Shown here: positions 1 through 5,723 of the stretch, piece after piece | Layout: every line of letters starts with the position of its first letter | Position numbering within the stretch: the stretch's first letter is position 1 | Source: CAMLLJ01 sp035759585 | Lineage (GTDB): Bacteria > Gemmatimonadota > Gemmatimonadetes > Gemmatimonadales > GWC2-71-9 | Assembly: GCA_035759585.1 (NCBI GenBank) | Contig: DASTUP010000229.1 | Coordinates: forward strand, 1-7,737 | Length of the DNA: 7,737 nucleotides | Reading direction: 5' to 3' | Program-made: the position numbers and the translations under genes | The notes under the pieces: generated by a model | Told to the model about the DNA's origin: nothing | The model's input: the letters and a program-made list of their open reading frames with translations, nothing else | Databases searched by the model: none

Positions 1-537
1 GCACCGCGCACGGAGCGTGTGATCGCCGAGATCACGCTGGCGGACGCCGATGGCTCGCACGGCTTTGCACGCCGCCGCCGCACCGGCGAGTTCCGGACGA
101 TCCGCATGCCGGTATGGGATCGGTTCGAGTCCCGGCGGAACGAAGCGCTCCCGGCGGCATACCTCGTTCCGGATACGCTGCAGACGATCGTCGCGCTGCT
201 GCGCCGTCAGGGCGTGGTTGTCACCCGGCTTCCATCCGGGTGGACCGCGCCGTCGGAGGCCTTCCAGATCTCGACGTTCTCGAAAGCCGAGCGGGCCTTC
301 GAAGGCCACCAGATCGCCCAGGTGAATGGCGCCTGGGAGGTCGGTCCCGATTCGGCGTCCGGGGTGTGGTGGTACGTGACGACCTCGCAGCCCCTCGGGA
401 TTCTGGCGGCATACCTTCTCGAGCCTGCGGGGGAGGACGGAGTCGTCGCATGGAACTTCCTCGATGATCGGCTGGCGGTCGGGTCCGCCTATCCGATCCT
501 CAGGCTCCGGGCGCCGCTCGGCGGAGGTGGAAGATGA
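1..537 (+). CDS. M14-family zinc carboxypeptidase, C-terminal part (5' end outside window)
   Basis: The frame is open from base 1 to the TGA at 535-537, giving 178 visible residues, so the gene starts left of the window. A GTG at 19 is in frame but has no reason to be the true start. The visible part resembles the C-terminal region that follows the catalytic domain in secreted M14 (carboxypeptidase A-like) proteins. It has a segment reading LPAAYLVPDTLQTIVALLRR, then F-E-G-H-Q, and near the end QPLG-LA-YLLEP followed by G-VAWNFLDD and YPILRLRAP. From memory of the family, that ending is typical of large M14 peptidases in Gemmatimonadota and related phyla. The HxxE and distal His zinc ligands would lie upstream and cannot be checked, so whether the enzyme is active is unknown. 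The stop overlaps the next gene's start in an ATGA. The family call rests on remembered motif similarity only. Confidence 0.72.
   Translation, partial: APRTERVIAEITLADADGSHGFARRRRTGEFRTIRMPVWDRFESRRNEALPAAYLVPDTLQTIVALLRRQGVVVTRLPSGWTAPSEAFQISTFSKAERAFEGHQIAQVNGAWEVGPDSASGVWWYVTTSQPLGILAAYLLEPAGEDGVVAWNFLDDRLAVGSAYPILRLRAPLGGGGR
523..527 (+). promoter_or_regulatory. Ribosome binding site of bcp inside the upstream gene
   Basis: GGAGG lies 6 nt before the ATG at 534, within the last codons of the carboxypeptidase gene. It supports the 534 start and reinitiation at the ATGA overlap (534-537). Confidence 0.7.
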
Positions 538-1013
538 AAGCGGCCCCGCTCACGCCGGAGGCAGGGAGACCCGCTCCGCCGTTCTCGCTTCCATCCGACC
601 AGGGCGACACGGTGACGCTCGCCTCCCTTCGCGGCAAGCCCGTCGTGCTCTACTTCTATCCGAAGGACGATACGAGCGGGTGCACGACCCAGGCGTGCGA
701 GTTCCGGGACCGCTGGCAGGACGTTGAGTCGCGCGGGGCGGTGGTGCTCGGTATCTCTCCGGACGGGCTCCGCTCGCACGAGAAGTTCCGCAGGAAGTTC
801 CAGCTTCCCTTTCCACTCCTGGCCGACGAGGATCACTCGGTGGCGGAGGCCTATGGAGTGTGGGGAGAGAAGTCGATGTTCGGGCACCGGTATCAGGGCA
901 TCCTGCGCACGACGTTCCTCATTGCGCCCGACGGCACCATCGCGCGCGTCTTTCACAAGGTCAAGCCGGAAGGCCATGCGGCCGAAGTCCTCGCCGCGCT
1001 CGACGATCTCTGA
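534..1013 (+). CDS. bcp: Thiol peroxidase, BCP/PrxQ-type peroxiredoxin
   Basis: 159 aa, the usual length of bacterioferritin-comigratory-protein peroxiredoxins. It is expected to reduce H2O2 and organic or lipid hydroperoxides with electrons from thioredoxin. The AhpC/TSA fold shows as G-x-PAPPFSLPSDQG (residues 11-24), LASLRGKPVVLYFYPKDDTSGCT (29-51), LGISPDG and FPLLADEDHSVAEAYGVWGEK. The peroxidatic cysteine is Cys50 in the TSGCT motif. Cys55 follows in a CxxxxC arrangement, as in E. coli BCP (Cys45/Cys50), so an atypical 2-Cys mechanism with an intramolecular disulfide is expected. No signal peptide is visible, so it should be cytoplasmic. It starts in an ATGA overlap with the M14 peptidase gene, with a good Shine-Dalgarno sequence. 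That suggests co-expression, although a functional link to the peptidase is not obvious. Confidence 0.95.
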   Translation: MKAAPLTPEAGRPAPPFSLPSDQGDTVTLASLRGKPVVLYFYPKDDTSGCTTQACEFRDRWQDVESRGAVVLGISPDGLRSHEKFRRKFQLPFPLLADEDHSVAEAYGVWGEKSMFGHRYQGILRTTFLIAPDGTIARVFHKVKPEGHAAEVLAALDDL

Positions 1014-1034
1014 GCGTGTCGGTACTTCTACGGA

Positions 1035-1064
1035 TTTCCCGGCCCGGGCGTCCTGCGGTACACT
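1035..1064 (+). promoter_or_regulatory. Weak sigma70-like promoter candidate before the PD40 lipoprotein gene
   Basis: The 101-nt gap between bcp and the lipoprotein gene is the only real gap in this five-gene run. It holds TACACT at 1059-1064 as a possible -10 box and TTTCCC at 1035-1040 as a poor -35 box, with an 18-nt spacer. This would start RNA about 45 nt before the ATG at 1115. The -35 match is weak and the call is tentative. Confidence 0.25.
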
Positions 1065-1114
1065 CTCCGCGCATCCGCAGTTCACGCTTCCGTATCCGTA
1101 CGGCACTTCCGAAC

Positions 1115-2197
1115 ATGCGAGGTAGCCCCATTCGAACCATCGTACTGGCCGGCGCAGTGGCTCTGCTCGGCGCCTGCGCGCGTCCCGAGCCCTCGCCCAC
1201 GCCGGCAACGGCCGTCGCCGGAGATTCGCTGCTCTTCCCGGGCGAGCGGCATCTCCGGAATCCACGGCAGCTCACCTTCGAGGGCAACAACGCCGAGGCC
1301 TATTTCTCCCGGGACGGGCGCCAGCTGATCTTCCAGCGCCAGGTGGACGGCCAGAACGCCTGCGACCAGCAGTTCGTGATGAACGTGGACGGAACCGGAC
1401 TCCGGCGCGTTTCCAACGGCGAGGGCCGGACCACGTGCGGCTATTTCTACGATGACGACCGCCGCATCCTCTACAGCTCGACGCACCGGCATTCCCCCGA
1501 GTGTCCCGAGCCACCCGACCACTCCCAGGGCTACGTCTGGCCGCTCGGACATTTCGAGATCTACTCGCAGCGGCTCGACGGTGGCGACCCCGTGCAGCTC
1601 ACCAGCAACGGTGCCTACAACGCCGAAGCGACCGTCTCCCCCGATGGACGCCGGGTGATCTTCACGAGCACCCGGGACGGCGATATCGAGCTCTATACCA
1701 TGAATCCTGACGGCTCGGACGTTCGTCGGGTCACGAACCGGGTGGGCTATGATGGAGGGGCGTTCTTCTCGCCGGACGGGCGGCGGATCGTCTGGCGCGC
1801 GCAGTATCCCGAGTCGGCCTCGGATACGGCCGACTACCGCCGGCTCCTCGCGCAGCGACTGGTTCGGCCGAGCCGCCTGGAGCTGTGGGTTGCGGACGCG
1901 GACGGCTCGAACGCGCGCCAGGTCACGCGGCTGGGAGGGGCAAATTTCGCTCCGTTCTTCCATCCGGACGGGGAGCGGATCATCTTTGCCTCGAACCACG
2001 AGAACCCGCGAGGCCGGAACTTCGACCTCTACATCGTCGGGCTGGATGGTTCGGGGCTCGAGCGGGTGACGGCGTCTCCCGAGTTCGACGGGTTCCCGAT
2101 GTTCAGCCCCGACGGGCGGCAGCTCGTCTTTGCGTCGAACCGGAATGCCCGCGTCGCGGGCGAGACGAACATCTTCATCGCTGACTGGATCGAATGA
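1115..2197 (+). CDS. TolB-like PD40 beta-propeller lipoprotein
   Basis: 360 aa from the ATG at 1115. The open frame extends back to about 860 inside bcp. The 1115 start was chosen because it places a lipoprotein signal directly at the N-terminus: MRGSPIR, a hydrophobic stretch, then the lipobox LGAC with lipidated Cys21. No clear Shine-Dalgarno precedes it. The mature part carries PD40/WD40-like repeats of the form F-SPDG-R-hhF at about residues 63-69, 110-116 (degenerate, YDDDRR), 173-179, 217-223, 281-287 and 329-335. Most are followed by a strand such as DIELYTMNPDGSDVRRVT. Six repeats fit a six-bladed propeller like the TolB C-terminal domain. There is no TolB N-terminal domain and no peptidase domain, so this is a stand-alone propeller, probably an envelope binding protein of unknown ligand. 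Cysteines at about residues 87, 108 and 130 may form a disulfide. It ends in an ATGA overlap with the first signal peptidase gene. Confidence 0.85.
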   Translation: MRGSPIRTIVLAGAVALLGACARPEPSPTPATAVAGDSLLFPGERHLRNPRQLTFEGNNAEAYFSRDGRQLIFQRQVDGQNACDQQFVMNVDGTGLRRVSNGEGRTTCGYFYDDDRRILYSSTHRHSPECPEPPDHSQGYVWPLGHFEIYSQRLDGGDPVQLTSNGAYNAEATVSPDGRRVIFTSTRDGDIELYTMNPDGSDVRRVTNRVGYDGGAFFSPDGRRIVWRAQYPESASDTADYRRLLAQRLVRPSRLELWVADADGSNARQVTRLGGANFAPFFHPDGERIIFASNHENPRGRNFDLYIVGLDGSGLERVTASPEFDGFPMFSPDGRQLVFASNRNARVAGETNIFIADWIE

Positions 2198-2964
2198 CCG
2201 AATCGGCACGGACGAGCTCTCCTTCGGGAGCCGAGCGGCCCAGGGCTCCGGCTCCGCCGCCGGCGCCTCCGGCCAGGGAGGAGTCCGCGCTCCGGGAATG
2301 GACCAAGTCGATCGCCTTTGCGGTCATCGCCTGGCTCATCCTCAAGACGTTCCTGCTCGAGGCCTTTCGCATCCCGTCGTCCAGCATGGAGAACACCCTG
2401 CTGGTCGGCGACTTCCTCTTCGTCAACAAGGCCATCTACGGCGCCGCCGTTCCCTTCACCGATGCGCACCTTCCGGCATTCCGGGAGCCGCGGCGCAACG
2501 AGATCCTCGTCTTCAACTCGGTGGAAGAGGATCTCGACGTCGTGAAGCGGGCGGTCGGCGTGGCGGGTGACACGCTCTCGATGCGCGGCGGCGCGCTCTA
2601 TCTCAACGGTCGGGCGGTGGATGAGCCGTACGTGGTCCATGCCGATATCTCGAAGAGCGAAGCGCCTGCGATCCGCGCGCGAATGCGCGCCTGGCAGCTG
2701 CAGCACTACGTCGGCGGGAATCCCGAGAGCTACGCTCCCGACCTCCAGAACTGGGGGCCGATCGTGGTGCCGCCGAACTCCTATTTCATGATGGGAGACA
2801 ACCGGGAGGAATCGCACGACAGCCGCACCTGGGGCTTCCTGCCGCGGGAGAACGTGCAGGGCACGCCGATGTTCATCTATTACAGCTATGACGGCGAGAG
2901 CTGGCGGTCGCTGCCATGGCTCACCGACATCCGCTGGAGCCGGTTCTTTCACCGGCCCCGATGA
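2194..2964 (+). CDS. lepB: Signal peptidase I (first of two tandem paralogs)
   Basis: 256 aa. It should cleave signal peptides from exported proteins at the outer face of the inner membrane (family S26). After a Pro/Ala-rich cytoplasmic N-tail (residues 10-28) comes one predicted membrane span at about 38-56. Box B is RIPSSSMENTLLVGD with catalytic Ser64. Box D is DVVKRAVGVAGD with catalytic general base Lys118. Box E is GDNREESHDSRTWGF (201-215), including the conserved GDN and DSR. The protein ends with GTPMFIYYSYD and IRWSRFF, shared with its neighbour. The start ATG overlaps the lipoprotein stop (ATGA 2194-2197), and its own stop overlaps the next gene in the same way. All catalytic residues are present, so it is probably active. 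The upstream lipoprotein is itself a substrate for signal peptidase II, not this enzyme. Confidence 0.95.
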   Translation: MTESARTSSPSGAERPRAPAPPPAPPAREESALREWTKSIAFAVIAWLILKTFLLEAFRIPSSSMENTLLVGDFLFVNKAIYGAAVPFTDAHLPAFREPRRNEILVFNSVEEDLDVVKRAVGVAGDTLSMRGGALYLNGRAVDEPYVVHADISKSEAPAIRARMRAWQLQHYVGGNPESYAPDLQNWGPIVVPPNSYFMMGDNREESHDSRTWGFLPRENVQGTPMFIYYSYDGESWRSLPWLTDIRWSRFFHRPR

Positions 2965-3662
2965 TGCGCTGGCGCGTGCCTCGTCCGCTCGCCGTCCTCT
3001 GGGACTGGACCAAGTCCGTCGGCGCGACGGTGCTGATCTTCCTGCTGCTTCGCACCTTCGTGATGGAGGGGTTCCATATTCCCTCGGGCAGCATGGAGCG
3101 CACGCTGCTCGTGGGCGACTGGCTCTTCGTCAACAAGGCGCTCTACGGCGCCGAAGTTCCCTTCATCGGCGCCCGCCTTCCGGCCATCCGCGAGCCCGAG
3201 CTCGGCGAGATCGTCGTCTTCGATTCCAAGGAGGACGACAACAAGGTCGTCAAGCGGCTCGTCGGCATGCCGGGCGATACGCTCGAGATGCGGGCCGGCC
3301 ATCTCTACCGGAACGGCCGCGCGGTCGCCGAGCCCTATGCCATCCACATCGACACGACGCGCTCGGCGGGACCGTTCCGCGAGCAGATGCGCGAGTGGCA
3401 GCTGCCCTACCTCATCGGCAGGGATCCGCGCACCTACCTTCCCGATCTCCAGGACTGGGGACCGATCGTCGTGCCGGCCGATTCGCTCTTCGTGATGGGG
3501 GACAACCGGGAGAATTCCTACGACAGCCGCTATTGGGGATTTCTCTCCCGCGCGAGCGTGCGCGGCACGCCGATGTTCATCTATTTCAGCTGCGATGCCG
3601 AGAGCTTCCGCCAGTGCCTAGGCGAGATCCGCTGGCACCGCTTCTTCAGCGGACTGCACTGA
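2961..3662 (+). CDS. lepB: Signal peptidase I (second tandem paralog)
   Basis: 233 aa from the ATG at 2961, which overlaps the previous stop; an ATG at 2964 is equally possible. An in-frame ATG at 2916 would add 15 residues but lies inside the conserved end of the first paralog. The N-tail is short and lacks the paralog's Pro-rich segment. One membrane span is predicted at about 18-37. Catalytic Ser44 lies in IPSGSMERTLLVGD, closer to the classical PSGSM box than in the first paralog. Lys98 lies in KVVKRLVGMPGD, and box E is GDNRENSYDSRYWGF (180-194). The two proteins align along their whole length, including the YGA-VPF insert and the IRWxRFF end, so they arose by duplication. This copy has Cys211 and Cys219 near the C-terminus where the other has Tyr and Leu. 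Its last 45 nt overlap the convergent MFS gene. Confidence 0.95.
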   Translation: MMRWRVPRPLAVLWDWTKSVGATVLIFLLLRTFVMEGFHIPSGSMERTLLVGDWLFVNKALYGAEVPFIGARLPAIREPELGEIVVFDSKEDDNKVVKRLVGMPGDTLEMRAGHLYRNGRAVAEPYAIHIDTTRSAGPFREQMREWQLPYLIGRDPRTYLPDLQDWGPIVVPADSLFVMGDNRENSYDSRYWGFLSRASVRGTPMFIYFSCDAESFRQCLGEIRWHRFFSGLH

Positions 3663-4766
3663 GCCCGCGGCCGCGGCAATGACGGCCGCGCCCGCTGCCG
3701 CATAAAAGGGTGCTGCCGGTCCCGCGACCTGGCCGAGGAAACCCGCGGCCGGCGGCCCGATGATCCGCGCGATGGCCCCCGCGCTCTGCAGCATCCCCAG
3801 CGTCCCACCCTGTTCGTCCCGCGCCGTTCGCCGCGATACCAGGCCCGCGAGGCTCGGACCCACCAGGCAGAAGCCGGTCGTGAGCAGTGCGATCGCGGCG
3901 AGCAGCCCGCCGGTCGACCTGGCGATCATGGGAAAGAGCGCGAATCCCGCGGCCATGAGCGCGCTGCCGGTGATCACGAGCCGCCGCTCGCCGAAGCGCG
4001 GCGCGAGCCGCCCGACGAGCCGGCCCTGCACCACGATCGTGATGAGGCCGATCACGACGAAGAAGCTGGACACGGCGCTCCTGCCGTAGCCCAGGACGTC
4101 CTGCGAGTAGAGCGGGAACGAGACGTAGATCGCCGTGAACGCGAGGGTGGACGCGAACATGACGCCGAACGGCGAGCGGAAGCGGATCCACGAGCGGGTG
4201 AGCGGGCGGTATTCCGGCCTGCGCCGCACCTCGGTTTCGGGCAGGGTGGCCAGGGCGAGGAAGAAGTTGGCCGCGGCGATGCCGGAGGCGATCAGCCCGG
4301 GCAACGCATCGCCATAGAGACTCGCGCTGCCGCCGATGGCAGGCCCGATCGTGAATCCCAGTCCGAATGCGGCCCCGATGAGCCCCATCGCATGCGAGCG
4401 GCGCTCGGGAGGCGTAATGTCGGCGAGGTACGCCTGGGCGACGTGCACTGTGGCGCCGGTCGCTCCGGAAACGATTCGCGAGAAGAGCAGCATCGCGAAA
4501 CTGCCGGCCAGCCCGAAGACGAGATAGGATACGGCGCTGCCTGCCAATCCGATCAGCAGGACCGGCCGCCGGCCGATCCGGTCACTCAGGCGGCCCCATT
4601 TCGGCGCGAGGAGAAAGGTCAGGAGCGAGTCGGTGGCCACGAGGGCGCCGATGAGCGCGGCGTTGCCGGTGAATCGCGCCCCGTAGCTCGGAAGGAGGGG
4701 CAGGACGATGCCGAACCCGATGAGATCGAGAAAGACGGTGAGAAAAACGCGGGTCTGAGAGGGCAT
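3618..4766 (-). CDS. MFS transporter, TetA/DHA1-like drug efflux family
   Basis: 382 aa, a usual length for a 12-helix major facilitator. Diagnostic motifs are FLDLIGFGIVLPLLP in helix 1 (residues 12-26), motif A GRLSDRIGRRP between helices 2 and 3 (58-68), SRIVSGATGATVHVAQAYLAD around helix 4, and motif C G-FGLGFTIGPAIGG in helix 5 (about 131-146). Motif C is typical of proton-coupled drug antiporters, and the overall layout matches TetA-type DHA1 proteins. The substrate cannot be read from sequence, so a tetracycline-resistance call would be overreach. The ATG at 4764-4766 has no visible Shine-Dalgarno and falls in the arm of a small hairpin. The C-terminal tail (about the last 14 residues) is encoded antisense to the end of the second signal peptidase gene. 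A zinc-ribbon gene lies 54 nt upstream on the same strand and may share its transcript. Confidence 0.9.
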   Translation of the reverse strand: MPSQTRVFLTVFLDLIGFGIVLPLLPSYGARFTGNAALIGALVATDSLLTFLLAPKWGRLSDRIGRRPVLLIGLAGSAVSYLVFGLAGSFAMLLFSRIVSGATGATVHVAQAYLADITPPERRSHAMGLIGAAFGLGFTIGPAIGGSASLYGDALPGLIASGIAAANFFLALATLPETEVRRRPEYRPLTRSWIRFRSPFGVMFASTLAFTAIYVSFPLYSQDVLGYGRSAVSSFFVVIGLITIVVQGRLVGRLAPRFGERRLVITGSALMAAGFALFPMIARSTGGLLAAIALLTTGFCLVGPSLAGLVSRRTARDEQGGTLGMLQSAGAIARIIGPPAAGFLGQVAGPAAPFYAAAGAAVIAAAAGSVQSAEEAVPADLA

Positions 4767-4784
4767 CGGGCGTGGAGGATGCCC
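4761..4784 (-). promoter_or_regulatory. Small hairpin covering the MFS start codon
   Basis: The arms GGGCATC (4761-4767) and GATGCCC (4778-4784) are perfect 7-bp complements around a 10-nt loop. On the minus-strand transcript the 3' arm contains the AUG of the MFS gene. It could limit initiation, but short GC-rich complements arise easily by chance here. A 12-bp palindrome, CCCGGGCCCGGG, sits next to it at 4782-4793. Confidence 0.25.
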
Positions 4785-4820
4785 GGGCCCGGGGCTCAGG
4801 TCAAGCTGGTGTGATGCTTG

Positions 4821-5075
4821 CTATACCCGCGGGCGGCTCGGTTCCTCGGGGGCCCGAAGAGCTCCCGCAGGCCGATCGATGTAGACGGCACTCCGGCCGC
4901 AGCCGGCGCAGGTGAGCGTAACCCGGCACGCCGGTTCATCGGAGCAGCGATCGGGGACGCGGTGGATTTCAGTGGAGTTGCAGGAGGGACAGACGAGGGG
5001 TTTCCGGTCCCGATCGGCGGCGATCAGGACCAGGGCTTCGGGTGCACGGTATTCCTTGATCCCCCGACGTCCCAT
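4821..5075 (-). CDS. Small zinc-ribbon protein, hypothetical
   Basis: 84 aa from the ATG at 5073-5075. An open frame continues upstream to 5252, but that would run into the divergent cupredoxin gene and has no motif. The chosen start has a G-rich Shine-Dalgarno-like run (AGGGGGG on the minus strand, about 7 nt upstream). The protein has a short N-terminal segment, then Cys29-P-S-Cys32 and, 24 residues later, Cys56-A-G-Cys59. This is the four-cysteine pattern of a zinc ribbon, closing with a GRSAVYIDR strand. Two more cysteines (44 and 50) lie between the knuckles. The C-terminus is Pro/Arg-rich and likely disordered. Function is unknown: a nucleic-acid or protein-binding ribbon is the usual role of such folds. 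The plus-strand frame over the same bases shows no motif. Its 3' end is 54 nt from the MFS start, so the two may be cotranscribed. Confidence 0.65.
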   Translation of the reverse strand: MGRRGIKEYRAPEALVLIAADRDRKPLVCPSCNSTEIHRVPDRCSDEPACRVTLTCAGCGRSAVYIDRPAGALRAPEEPSRPRV

Positions 5076-5179
5076 TTTGGCACCCCCCTGCGGGCGGCAT
5101 GTGACCCCCCGCATTCGACTTTCAATGTATCGTTCCCCACCGACCGCAAATAGAGCGGGGGACACGATAGAGGAGTGAT
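5076..5179. promoter_or_regulatory. Divergent intergenic region (zinc-ribbon gene / cupredoxin gene)
   Basis: 104 nt between two divergent starts, so it must hold promoters for both genes. It is more AT-rich in its core (5113-5133 and 5147-5155). No -35/-10 pair stands out on either strand. On the plus strand, AGAGGAG at 5169-5175 is the cupredoxin ribosome binding site. Confidence 0.45.
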
Positions 5180-5590
5180 ATGATGCGTATTCTCGCGGGT
5201 TTGACTTTCGTCGCACTGCTGGCGGCCACCCAGGTAGGGGAAGCCCAGGCACAGCGGACGCACGTGATCCAGATGGACGGAAGCGCCGAGCAGGAGGAGT
5301 ACAGCTTTGCGCCCGCCACCATCAACGCCAGGCCCGGGGACGTTCTCGTTTTCCGGGTGGCCGGGGGTGGGAACCACGGGGTATCGTTCGAATCGGGCAT
5401 GCCGGCGGCTGCCAGAACGGCGCTCAATGCGGCCATGCGGGACCGCGTTGGCGATCTTCGGAGCCCACTGCTCTCGCGGGGATCGGAGTATCGGATCGCA
5501 CTCCCGGCCAATATGCCGAAGGGGCGGTACCGGTTCTTCTGCCTGCCGCACCGGGCGTATGACGAGGTCGGATATCTGGTGATCGAGTAG
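5180..5590 (+). CDS. Secreted plastocyanin/azurin-like cupredoxin with Glu at the axial ligand position
   Basis: 136 aa from the ATG at 5180. A second ATG at 5183 has better spacing (7 nt) to the AGAGGAG ribosome binding site, so the true start may be one codon later. Residues 1-24 form a Sec signal peptide ending AQA, with probable cleavage before Gln25. The mature 112 residues fit a single cupredoxin domain: YSFAPATINARPGDVLVFRV, then GGGNHGVSFESG with ligand His66. The C-terminal loop FFCLPHRAYDEVGYLVIE carries Cys121 and His124. In plastocyanins the axial Met follows in C-x-PH-x4-M. Here that place is Glu129. Type I copper binding in the periplasm is likely, with an electron-transfer role by family knowledge, but the Glu should alter potential or metal preference. 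No redox partner is encoded nearby. It is divergent from the zinc-ribbon gene and followed by an inverted repeat. Confidence 0.85.
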   Translation: MMRILAGLTFVALLAATQVGEAQAQRTHVIQMDGSAEQEEYSFAPATINARPGDVLVFRVAGGGNHGVSFESGMPAAARTALNAAMRDRVGDLRSPLLSRGSEYRIALPANMPKGRYRFFCLPHRAYDEVGYLVIE

Positions 5591-5620
5591 CGGCTGGCAG
5601 GGCTTGAGGATTACGAGTCG

Positions 5621-5662
5621 GCGCACGAGGGTTAGTAGCTCCTACTACTAACTCTCGTGCGC
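5621..5662. repeat. Long inverted repeat (18-bp arms, 6-nt loop), possible bidirectional terminator or operator
   Basis: The left arm is 5621-5638 (GCGCACGAGGGTTAGTAG) and the right arm is 5645-5662. All 18 positions pair, with one G-T wobble (5630/5653), around the loop CTCCTA. Weaker pairing continues outside: GTC 5617-5619 with GAC 5665-5667, and GAGGA 5606-5610 with TCCTC 5669-5673. There is no T-run on either side, so it is not a classical intrinsic terminator, though hairpins without T-runs are common in GC-rich genomes. It lies 30 nt after the cupredoxin stop and directly before a promoter-like -35 box. Confidence 0.7.
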
Positions 5663-5691
5663 TTGACGTCCTCCATGCAGGACAATACGTT
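5663..5691 (+). promoter_or_regulatory. Sigma70-like promoter for the H1-like-tail gene
   Basis: TTGACG (5663-5668) matches the -35 consensus at five of six positions. It is followed by a 17-nt spacer and TACGTT (5686-5691) as a poorer -10 box (three of six). RNA would start near 5698, about 37 nt before the TTG start codon. The -35 box begins at the base immediately after the inverted repeat. Confidence 0.45.
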
Positions 5692-5723
5692 CCCGCCTTG
5701 ATCCGTGCCTCCGCACGGAAACC

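Noticed and set aside
860..1114. N-terminal extension of the PD40 lipoprotein frame back into bcp
   Set aside because: The extension overlaps bcp, is Arg-rich like out-of-frame translation, and would bury the lipoprotein signal in the middle of the protein.
1082..2209. Minus-strand open frame of 375 codons across the PD40 lipoprotein gene
   Set aside because: The composition is repetitive Arg/Val/Pro with no motif, and the periodicity comes from the propeller repeats on the other strand.
2029..2952. Minus-strand open frame of 307 codons across the first signal peptidase gene
   Set aside because: No recognisable motif, and the plus strand encodes a complete peptidase with all catalytic boxes.
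3666..3690. 8-bp perfect GC hairpin (CGCGGCCG/CGGCCGCG) just after the second signal peptidase as a terminator
   Set aside because: It lies inside the MFS coding sequence where an Ala-rich stretch creates GCC/GCG runs, and no T-run follows on either strand. It may be only a by-product of codon use.
4818..5153. Plus-strand open frame opposite the zinc-ribbon gene
   Set aside because: It has no ribosome binding site and no motif. The opposite strand has paired CxxC knuckles and a ribosome binding site.
5101..5165. Imperfect inverted repeat GTGACCCCCCGC / GCGGGGGACAC flanking the divergent intergenic core
   Set aside because: It has a mismatch, unequal C/G runs and a 42-nt separation, and such C/G runs are easy to find in this composition. 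It is not enough to call an operator.
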